From an uncultured Fretibacterium sp. (GTDB lineage Bacteria; Synergistota; Synergistia; Synergistales; Aminobacteriaceae): a DNA stretch of 21,804 bases. The translations under genes and the position numbers were made by a program. The DNA is taken from contig CALGHA010000073.1 in the NCBI GenBank assembly GCA_937915835.1, forward strand, positions 1-21,804, in the 5' to 3' direction. The notes under the pieces are model-generated. The model was not told the origin of the DNA and did no database searches. It saw only the letters and a program-made list of their open reading frames with translations. Positions 16,122 to 21,804 of the stretch are shown here, in pieces. Positions within the stretch are counted from its first letter, which is position 1. Every line of letters begins with the position of its first letter.

Positions 16122-17127
16122 GATATTTCTTCATGATTAAGGCTTCAAGCTCATTCATCGCGTCTTCAGCTTTAACGTTGAACGATGAACCTGCCGCACG
16201 TTCATGACCTCCACCGCCTAATGTCCTGGAAATTTCTCCGGCACAAATTGGGCTTCCCTCGCGTGAACGAAAACTTAACCTGATTTCCCCGCTTGGATTT
16301 TCCGTAATCATCGCCGCTAATTTCACTCCTCGCAAAGTCATCAAGAATTGCGACATCCCAACTGTGTGCGTCATGTCAGCTCCGGAAATTTTGAAGTCGT
16401 CAGCGTAAATCATCGAGATTGCAAAAATATTCTCAGGCCCGAAAACTTTCAATCTCTCAAGAGCTTTTGCCCATAATAAAAAGCCTTCGGGTGTCTTGTT
16501 CTGGATAATCAAATCGTTCATGTAATCCGGCTTAATTCCCAGCTTGATTAACTCGGCCGCGATATTATGAGATAAAGGCGTTGTGTTCGAGAAATTAAAG
16601 CCTCCTGTGTCAGTGTAAAGCCCAGTGTATAAACTTTCAGCAATTTTCAGCGTAATTGGCCAATTCCCAGCCGTGAAAACCCGATAAAGCATCTCACAAG
16701 TTGACGAAGCACGCCCATCAACGCAATTTACACGTCCGAAAAGTGAGTTATCTTCATGATGATCTATATTGACGGCGTTAATATTTCTGCTCACGTCAAA
16801 GCCTGAAACTCCGCGCGTCTGGTTAGCACAGTCAACAAAGACGTATAAAGTTTTCCCATCGTCAACAAAGTCAAAATTCTCTTGAGTGATATGCTCGTCA
16901 TAATGTGAAAGATAGGAATACGCTTCAGGCAATTTCTCATCAGGACTAAACCAGCTGACTTTTTTACCCGCGTTAATTCCTGCCTCGAATAATGCCGTTG
17001 CTGAACCCACAGCGTCACCATCTGCCTTCTTGTGAGTGAAAATTATCCAGACATCATGAGCCTTGAGAATTTCCGAAGCGAGCAATAAATTTTCAGCGTC
17101 GAAATTTTTATTAAGCATCGTCATCAT
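16096..17127 (-). CDS. nrnA: DHH-family bifunctional oligoribonuclease / PAP phosphatase (NrnA-like)
   Basis: NrnA-type DHH/DHHA1 phosphoesterases degrade very short RNAs and often also 3'-phosphoadenosine 5'-phosphate, using Mn2+. Numbered from the ATG at 17127, motif I is THKKADGDAVGS (His32, Asp36, Asp38), then VDCANQTR (Asp99), the DHH signature in NIDHHEDN (122-124), and the DHHA1 signature GGGGHERAAGS (304-314). Length is about 343 residues, as expected. The frame also has ATGs at 17139, 17124 and 17118. The one at 17127 is chosen because TGAG lies seven bases before it; this is not decisive. It overlaps rbfA upstream and truB downstream, a position between rbfA and truB seen in many bacteria. 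Confidence 0.92.
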   Translation of the reverse strand: MMTMLNKNFDAENLLLASEILKAHDVWIIFTHKKADGDAVGSATALFEAGINAGKKVSWFSPDEKLPEAYSYLSHYDEHITQENFDFVDDGKTLYVFVDCANQTRGVSGFDVSRNINAVNIDHHEDNSLFGRVNCVDGRASSTCEMLYRVFTAGNWPITLKIAESLYTGLYTDTGGFNFSNTTPLSHNIAAELIKLGIKPDYMNDLIIQNKTPEGFLLWAKALERLKVFGPENIFAISMIYADDFKISGADMTHTVGMSQFLMTLRGVKLAAMITENPSGEIRLSFRSREGSPICAGEISRTLGGGGHERAAGSSFNVKAEDAMNELEALIMKKYHELFCADK

Positions 17128-17557
17128 TATTATTCTCATTCTTGAAGCTGAAGCCGTAATATTCCGGGCCGGTGTCTTCAGCCTCGTTATTCTCGTTATT
17201 ATTCCTGTAATCGCTGGAGAAGCCTAAATTGTCAAGAATGCTGTCAATTTTTGCTCCGTATTCGCTACTCGTGTCGATTATGAACTCAAGCGCAGGAACT
17301 CGACGCAATTTTATCGTCTGACCAAGCAAGCCCCTTACAGCTCCTTTTACCTCGTTCAAGTCGCGTAAAATTCCCGGACATTTTCGGGCTTCTAAAGCTG
17401 TGAAATAAACTCGTGCTCTCTCTAAGTCCTTTGAACATTCAACGCCGGTTATGATTATGCTCTTGACGCTTTCTTTCTTGATTTGGCTCTCGAAGATTAA
17501 TGCAATCTCACGCTGAAGCTGCTTGTTAATCCTCGACATTCGTAAATTCGTGCCCAT
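17111..17557 (-). CDS. rbfA: 30S ribosome-binding factor RbfA with Asn/acidic C-terminal tail
   Basis: RbfA binds the pre-30S particle near helix 1 of 16S rRNA and promotes its maturation, notably in the cold. The KH-like domain covers residues 1 to about 113 (MSRINKQLQREIALIF, ARVYFTALEA, LRRVPALEFIIDTSSEYGAKID). A tail of roughly 35 residues follows that is rich in Asn, Glu and Asp (NNNENNE, KNENNNDDDA). Such a tail is not needed for the fold, and an 18-base piece of its DNA is identical to part of rimP. The ATG at 17557 directly follows the infB TAA, with GAGGAG some 15 bases upstream. A second ATG at 17539 would also match the family start. Confidence 0.95.
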   Translation of the reverse strand: MGTNLRMSRINKQLQREIALIFESQIKKESVKSIIITGVECSKDLERARVYFTALEARKCPGILRDLNEVKGAVRGLLGQTIKLRRVPALEFIIDTSSEYGAKIDSILDNLGFSSDYRNNNENNEAEDTGPEYYGFSFKNENNNDDDA

Positions 17558-19516
17558 TTATAACGAACGCTTCTCCTCGATAACATCATAGACTTCCAGA
17601 ATGTCGCCGACCTCGAAATCTTGATAGCCTTCAAGTGAAATTCCGCAGTCCATTCCCGCCTGAAGTTCCCTAGCTTCGTCCTTAACGTGCCGCAACGATG
17701 CAATTCTTCCGTCCCAAACTACAACGCCGTCATGAATTACACGAACTTTCGCAGTCCTCCGGATTAAGCCGCGAGTAACATGTGAGCCAGCAATCTTGCC
17801 GACCTTCGGAACTTTGAAGATTTGCCGGATTTCGACTTCACCGAGTGTGTCCTCACGCAAAACGGGCTTTAATAATCCTGACATTGCGGCCTTGACATCA
17901 TCGATTACGTCATAGATAACGTTGTAAATTCTGATTTCCACGCCGTTCAACTCAGCAACACGCTTAGCATTCCCGTCCGGCCTGACGTTGAAACCGACGA
18001 TTACGGCATTTGACGTTGACGCTAGCATTACGTCGCTCTCTGCAATTCGGCCAACTCCACGATGAACAATTGAAACTCCGACTTCATTAGTAGCAAGTTT
18101 TTCGAGTGATGCACATAACGCTTCAAGTGAGCCTTGAACGTCGCATTTCACGACTAAATTTAGATGTGGCAATTGGCCTTCTTCCAAGTTTGAATATAAA
18201 TCCTCGAATGATGCCTTTTTCATTTCTCCGGCATTCTCGCGCTCATTCATTTTTGCTTCGGCTATTGCGTTACGGGCTTCCTTCTCTGAACTTACAACTT
18301 TGAAGCTCTCACCTGGATTAGGAACACCGTCAAGACCTAAAATTTCTACTGGAGTGCTCGGTCCGGCTTTCTTGAGTGATTTTCCTGCCCAGTCGAATAA
18401 CGCGCGTATTCTTCCCCACGTCGAGTTGAACAAAACTATATCGCCGTGCTTAAGCGTTCCATTCTTGACGATGACCGTAGCAACAGGGCCCTTGCCTTTA
18501 TCAAGCCGCGCTTCAATCACGACACCTTCAGGATCAGCATTAGGGTCAGCCTTGAGCTCCTGCATTTCGGCTTCAAGCAAGACACGTTCAAGCAAATCAT
18601 CAACGCCAATTCCCTGTTTTGCAGAAATCTCAACAGCTCCAACGTCTCCGCCCCAGCCTTCAACGAAAATTCCGAGTTCGCTTAATTGTTGTCTAACTCT
18701 GTCAGGTTTTGCTCCGGGCTTGTCAATCTTATTAATCGCGACGACTAACGGAACTCCGGCGGCTTTAATATGGTCGATTGCTTCACGAGTTTGCGGCATA
18801 ACTCCATCGTCAGCGCCGATAACCAGAATGACTATATCCGTAACGTTTGCTCCTCGTGCTCGCATTGCTGTGAAGGCTTCATGTCCTGGAGTATCGAGAA
18901 AGACTATGGGCTTGTTGTCATGCATAACGACGTAAGCTCCGATATGCTGAGTAATTCCTCCGGCTTCGTGTGCGGCAACGCTGGCATGCCTAATGTGATC
19001 AAGTAAAGTCGTCTTGCCGTGATCTACATGTCCCATGACAGTAATAATCGGCGGACGCTCAGAAAGTTTAGCCTGAGATTTTGCGGGCTTAATTTCAGGT
19101 TTCGGAGGTTCAGGCTTCTTGTCAATTTTTTCGGGCTGAGGATTTTTCGGAGGCTCTGAAAATTTCGCGGGCTTTTGCTGCTTTTGAGGTCTTTGTTGTG
19201 AAGATTTTTCCGGCTGTTTGAACTCCCTTTTTTGTCTCTCGTGTTTCTCTTCTCGCTCTGGAGTTCTCTCACGTTCAGGCATTCCCTTTTTATTCTGAGG
19301 CTTTGACGCCGCTTCGGAACCGTGCTGTTTCTTCTCTTGAGTTTTCGCTTCACTGGCCTCGTTCAAAATATTCTCCACAATTTGTGCGGTCTCGGCATCT
19401 ATTGAGCTTGAATGTGATTTTACGGGTATATCAAGCTGCTGTAATACTGCGATTAATTCCTTGTTGCTCTTGTTGAGTTTCTTAGCTAGATCATAAATCC
19501 TAATTTTACTGTTCAA
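17558..19516 (-). CDS. infB: Translation initiation factor IF-2
   Basis: IF2 is the GTPase that brings fMet-tRNA to the 30S subunit and drives subunit joining. It has an IF2-N domain (residues 1-52, IRIYDLAKKLNKSNKELI) and a Pro/Lys/Gln/Glu-rich linker (about 55-152). The G domain follows: G1 GHVDHGKT at 162-169, G2 in GGITQHIGAY, G3 DTPGH at 208-212, G4 NKID at 262-265, G5 SAKQG. Domains II, III and the C-terminal fMet-binding domain complete 652 residues. This is short for a diderm but complete. The start codon is TTG at 19516, preceded by AAAGGGG nine bases upstream. The TGA ending the ylxR-ylxQ frame also closes this frame just upstream, so no earlier start exists. Non-AUG initiation of an initiation-factor gene may limit its expression. 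Confidence 0.97.
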   Translation of the reverse strand: MNSKIRIYDLAKKLNKSNKELIAVLQQLDIPVKSHSSSIDAETAQIVENILNEASEAKTQEKKQHGSEAASKPQNKKGMPERERTPEREEKHERQKREFKQPEKSSQQRPQKQQKPAKFSEPPKNPQPEKIDKKPEPPKPEIKPAKSQAKLSERPPIITVMGHVDHGKTTLLDHIRHASVAAHEAGGITQHIGAYVVMHDNKPIVFLDTPGHEAFTAMRARGANVTDIVILVIGADDGVMPQTREAIDHIKAAGVPLVVAINKIDKPGAKPDRVRQQLSELGIFVEGWGGDVGAVEISAKQGIGVDDLLERVLLEAEMQELKADPNADPEGVVIEARLDKGKGPVATVIVKNGTLKHGDIVLFNSTWGRIRALFDWAGKSLKKAGPSTPVEILGLDGVPNPGESFKVVSSEKEARNAIAEAKMNERENAGEMKKASFEDLYSNLEEGQLPHLNLVVKCDVQGSLEALCASLEKLATNEVGVSIVHRGVGRIAESDVMLASTSNAVIVGFNVRPDGNAKRVAELNGVEIRIYNVIYDVIDDVKAAMSGLLKPVLREDTLGEVEIRQIFKVPKVGKIAGSHVTRGLIRRTAKVRVIHDGVVVWDGRIASLRHVKDEARELQAGMDCGISLEGYQDFEVGDILEVYDVIEEKRSL

Positions 19517-19531
19517 ATAGCGTTGCCCCTT

Positions 19532-20092
19532 TCATTTCTTCAGGCTCATAATTTTTTTCGCGAAACCTGAACTCAGAGGCAGCCCAACAACTTGAACGCC
19601 GCCCCTTGAGCCAATTATTTCCGATAATTCTTCCGAGTTCATATCGAGCGTAAAATTCTCACGTGATGCCGCAAAACTTTTCACGCTTTCAGAACAATCA
19701 TTTGCGCATAAAACTAAAACTTTATGTGTAAAATCAGCAATCTTGTCCGTCCCGATTAATAATGTTCCTGACTTTCTTGCCAAGCCTAAAACAGAACGGA
19801 GCTTTAAGTTTACATTGACCGAAAAATTTTTAATATAATTCTCGAGTTCCGGCCAAAAATTATTATTAATATTAATTCCCAGAGCACGAGCAAGCGAACC
19901 TGACTTCTGCGCACGTTCAATGCAATCTGAATCCGGACAGATATATACGCCCCTGCCCGGTAATTTCTTCGCAATGTCAATCACAGCTTCATTCTCAGGA
20001 CTTCTCACAATTCTGATTAAATCCTGCTTATCACTCTTAGCACGACATACACAGCAAGATCTTTGCGGAATGTGTTTACTTGTCATTCTCAC
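19532..20092 (-). CDS. Fused YlxR (DUF448) and YlxQ (L7Ae-like) RNA-binding protein
   Basis: This 186-residue protein joins two modules that are separate genes in Bacillus-type nusA-infB operons. Residues 1-90 are YlxR/DUF448 (HIPQRSCCVCRAKSDK, LPGRGVYICPD), a small nucleic-acid-binding fold. Residues about 95-186 are an L7Ae/L30e-like domain (LRSVLGLARKSGTLLIGTD, VLVLCANDCSESV), a kink-turn RNA-binding fold like YlxQ. The order equals the usual ylxR-ylxQ gene order, consistent with gene fusion. The first possible start is GTG at 20092, overlapping the nusA TGA as GTGA. An ATG two codons later (20086) is equally possible. The gap to infB is 15 bases. Precise function is unknown; YlxR has been linked to RNase P and gene regulation in other bacteria. 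Confidence 0.9.
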   Translation of the reverse strand: MRMTSKHIPQRSCCVCRAKSDKQDLIRIVRSPENEAVIDIAKKLPGRGVYICPDSDCIERAQKSGSLARALGININNNFWPELENYIKNFSVNVNLKLRSVLGLARKSGTLLIGTDKIADFTHKVLVLCANDCSESVKSFAASRENFTLDMNSEELSEIIGSRGGVQVVGLPLSSGFAKKIMSLKK

Positions 20093-21183
20093 TTGTCATT
20101 AAATACGTCATGGAAAATGTCTTTCAGCGTCGGCATTCTATCAGGTTCAATCGTGCTGATGTCGATTTTCCAGCCTGTTAATTTCGCCGCTAATCTCACG
20201 TTTTGTCCAGCTTTGCCGATTGCCAGCGATAATTGATCCGGATAAACGTATGCTGTAGCTTCGTTCCTCTGGTCTAAGACTGGTTCAACTCGTGCGACTT
20301 GTGCGGGAAGTAAAGCGTTCTTGATGTAATTCAACGGGTCAGAGCTGTGAACGATTATGTCAATTTTCTCGCCTTTGATAGCAGAACTGACGGCTTTAAT
20401 TCTAATTCCGCCATTTCCTACGCAAGCTCCTACGGGGTCAACGTTCGGGTCAAGACTAACTAAAGCGACTTTTGCGCGTGCTCCACCGTCTCGGACGATA
20501 TTTTTAATCTCGATTATTCCCTGCTGAATTTCAGGAACTTCAAGCTCCATTAATCTCTTAAGCAATCCTGGATGAGTTCTTGAGAGCGTAATTTTCGGAA
20601 CTCTTGCCTGGTGCTTAACTTCGAGGACGTAAAACATCATGGAATTTCCCGGCTTGTAAATCTCTCCTGGAATTTTCTCTTTCTTGGGTAAAATTGCGTC
20701 AGTTCTGTCATTAAGACGAATTACTACTTGATCCCCGTCGAGTTTTGAGACTATTCCGTTGACCATATCACCGACTTTGTCAGCGAAAGCCCCATAAGCT
20801 AAATCACGTTCAGCGTCGCGCAGTTTCTGGGAGATTACCTGACGTGCTGTTTGTGCCGCAATCCTTCCGAAGTCTTTCGGGTTACGTTCAATCCTGAGAG
20901 TTCCGCCGAGTTCTGAATATCTATCAATTGTTTTAGCGTCCCTGAGAGTGATTTCTTTGTCAACATCTTTAACTTCCTCGACGATTTTACGAAGCTCACT
21001 CACTGAAATATCACCAGTTTCATGATTAATTTTTATTTCGATTTCCTGATTGCCGGGATGATATTTTCCGTAAGCTGATGACAAAGCGGCTTCGAGCGTT
21101 GAAATTATCACTTCGACATCAAGGCCTCGTTCTTCCGAGACATCTTCAAGAGCATTTATGAAATCACGACCGAGCTGAATCAT
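20089..21183 (-). CDS. nusA: Transcription termination/antitermination factor NusA
   Basis: NusA binds RNA polymerase and nascent RNA, modulating pausing, intrinsic termination and antitermination. The N-terminal RNAP-binding domain covers about 1-130. An S1 domain (about 135-200) is followed by two KH domains with GACVG at 252-256 and AIGKAGQNVRLAAKLTGW at 321-338. At 364 residues it is the short form, without the C-terminal acidic repeats of E. coli NusA. The start ATG overlaps the rimP stop (ATGA) and is preceded by GGGGAG. Its position as second gene behind a leader terminator makes autoregulation plausible. Confidence 0.97.
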   Translation of the reverse strand: MIQLGRDFINALEDVSEERGLDVEVIISTLEAALSSAYGKYHPGNQEIEIKINHETGDISVSELRKIVEEVKDVDKEITLRDAKTIDRYSELGGTLRIERNPKDFGRIAAQTARQVISQKLRDAERDLAYGAFADKVGDMVNGIVSKLDGDQVVIRLNDRTDAILPKKEKIPGEIYKPGNSMMFYVLEVKHQARVPKITLSRTHPGLLKRLMELEVPEIQQGIIEIKNIVRDGGARAKVALVSLDPNVDPVGACVGNGGIRIKAVSSAIKGEKIDIIVHSSDPLNYIKNALLPAQVARVEPVLDQRNEATAYVYPDQLSLAIGKAGQNVRLAAKLTGWKIDISTIEPDRMPTLKDIFHDVFNDK

Positions 21184-21695
21184 TTTTTTCTCCCCTTTTT
21201 TCTGCGTTTATTCTCGTTATTATTCTCATCTTCAAATCTGAATACTAAATTTCCTCCCTTTATAATTTCAAACGGTATAATTTTCTCTTCACCGTCGCAC
21301 AACAAATTAATATTTTTCTCGTTCATATTGACAGCCTGAATTATTCCCGTGAAAGTTTTTCGGCCTTCAAGTAACTGTGATAATCTTATTCTTGCTTCAC
21401 GTCCTGAAAATCTCACGTAATCTTCAAGAGTGTAAAGAGGTCTCTCAACTCCTGGCGAACTGACTTCAAGATAATAACGTCCTTTGTCGAGTTCGGGCAT
21501 GTCAGAGTTTTCATCGAGGAATTTATTTACGTGGCGTGAGACTTCCTCGCAATCGTCAACGTTAATTCCTCCGAGTGTGTCGATTAAAATTTGTATCTTC
21601 ATTCTTCCGAAATCTGTACGAACTCCGACATGAACACATTCATAGCCTGAGCGTGTTACGATTTCTTGAATTTGCTGTAAAAAATTTTCACTCAT
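21180..21695 (-). CDS. rimP: Ribosome maturation factor RimP
   Basis: RimP aids assembly of the 30S subunit, early in the S12 branch. The 171-residue protein has the N-terminal alpha/beta domain (ILIDTLGGINVDDCEEVSRHV; YYLEVSSPGVERPLYTLEDY) and the SH3-like C-terminal domain (GREARIRLSQLLEGRKTFTGII). A tail reading NNNENKRRKKGRKK, acidic/Asn then strongly basic, extends beyond the fold and may contact rRNA. The ATG at 21695 follows the TAA of a small upstream frame with no gap. Its ribosome site is weak (GAGAG eight bases upstream). It is the first gene of the twelve-gene unit. Confidence 0.96.
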   Translation of the reverse strand: MSENFLQQIQEIVTRSGYECVHVGVRTDFGRMKIQILIDTLGGINVDDCEEVSRHVNKFLDENSDMPELDKGRYYLEVSSPGVERPLYTLEDYVRFSGREARIRLSQLLEGRKTFTGIIQAVNMNEKNINLLCDGEEKIIPFEIIKGGNLVFRFEDENNNENKRRKKGRKK

Positions 21696-21761
21696 TTAAT
21701 TTTCTCTCGCATATAAAAAAAGGAGAGGGCTTTTTCCCACTCCTTCCACGTTTGTAATCAT
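21696..21761 (-). CDS. Possible 21-codon leader ORF upstream of rimP
   Basis: An ATG at 21761 opens a frame of 21 codons (MITNVEGVGKSPLLFLYAREN) that runs through the leader hairpin and its T tract. It ends in TAA immediately before the rimP ATG, in the same frame. The predicted transcript start (about 21767) is only some six bases upstream, so there is no room for a ribosome site; translation would have to be nearly leaderless. The peptide shows no run of regulatory codons. It could be accidental; it is listed because it exactly spans the attenuator. Confidence 0.2.
   Translation of the reverse strand: MITNVEGVGKSPLLFLYAREN
21715..21745 (-). terminator. Terminator-like hairpin in the rimP-nusA operon leader (candidate attenuator)
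   Basis: On the - strand AAGGAG-T-GGG (21745..21736) pairs with CCC-T-CTCCTT (21729..21720) around a six-base loop (AAAAAG), with a single T-T mismatch in the stem. Seven T follow or overlap (21721..21715). It lies between the promoter (21774..21802) and rimP (21695), so it cannot simply end an upstream gene transcribed from beyond the promoter. An interrupted stem suggests partial termination. Confidence 0.72.
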
Positions 21762-21773
21762 GAAATTGCTTGA

Positions 21774-21802
21774 ATTATACGCGCGAATTTTTACGTTGAC
21801 AA
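21774..21802 (-). promoter_or_regulatory. Sigma-70-type promoter of the rimP-nusA-infB operon
   Basis: On the - strand TTGTCA (21802..21797) is followed by 17 bases and then a perfect TATAAT (21779..21774). The -35 box differs from TTGACA at one position. The expected start point near 21767 gives a leader of about 72 bases before rimP, containing the terminator-like hairpin. It drives the whole collinear block down to 9573. Confidence 0.85.
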
Positions 21803-21804
21803 GT

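Noticed and set aside
18300..18935. 211-codon open frame on the + strand opposite infB
   Set aside because: Its Ser/Pro/Thr-rich product is the antisense image of the IF2 G domain, with no ribosome site or recognisable domain.
21696..21804. tRNA gene before rimP, as in the E. coli metY-rimP arrangement
   Set aside because: No cloverleaf, T-loop or CCA-like end can be formed; the only clear fold is the terminator hairpin.

Overview
The window looks like chromosomal DNA of an uncultured or gut-type member of the Synergistota, a diderm anaerobe lineage. The best evidence is the C-terminal tail of the first peptidase gene (5207..5287): a Ser/Gly-rich stretch, a GC motif, one hydrophobic segment and RRKD. 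This is the form of the Synergist-CTERM sorting signal. Sampled stretches run about 40-50% G+C. I see no transposase, integrase, CRISPR array, tRNA or rRNA, so the locus looks stable. The phylum call is an inference from protein features only.

The left part (1..9561) is read on the + strand. A MATE-family transporter runs in from the left edge; its frame is open to base 1. Two large, paralogous secreted cysteine peptidases of the papain-like C1 family follow in tandem. Both have a signal peptide, a pro-segment, a complete Gln/Cys/His/Asn active site, a lectin-like domain and an array of putative-Ig (He_PIG) repeats. They differ in two ways. The first ends in the sorting signal and is probably anchored at the cell surface. 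The second has no anchor, but carries an EF-hand-like loop and a 13-unit cysteine-bearing leucine-rich-repeat cassette exactly where the lectin-like domain meets the Ig repeats. The LRR cassette is clearly more AT-rich than the rest of the gene. Each peptidase gene has its own strong ribosome site and is followed by an intrinsic terminator.

The right part (9573..21802) is one tightly packed - strand unit of twelve genes in the order rimP, nusA, ylxR-ylxQ fusion, infB, rbfA, nrnA, truB, ribF, tatD, tgt, tsaC and a membrane protein with zinc-ribbon and SH3b domains. Junctions are overlaps or gaps of at most 42 bases. The unit starts from a good sigma-70-type promoter at 21774..21802 and ends at a bidirectional terminator (9515..9561) that it shares with the convergent peptidase gene.

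The first half of this unit is the classic transcription/translation operon: 30S maturation (RimP, RbfA), elongation and termination control (NusA) and initiation (IF2). It then continues into three tRNA-modification enzymes: TruB (pseudouridine 55), Tgt (queuosine pathway) and TsaC (t6A). Nanornase, flavin cofactor synthesis and a TatD nuclease are carried along. A terminator-like hairpin lies between the promoter and rimP, which suggests attenuation of the whole unit, perhaps by NusA itself.
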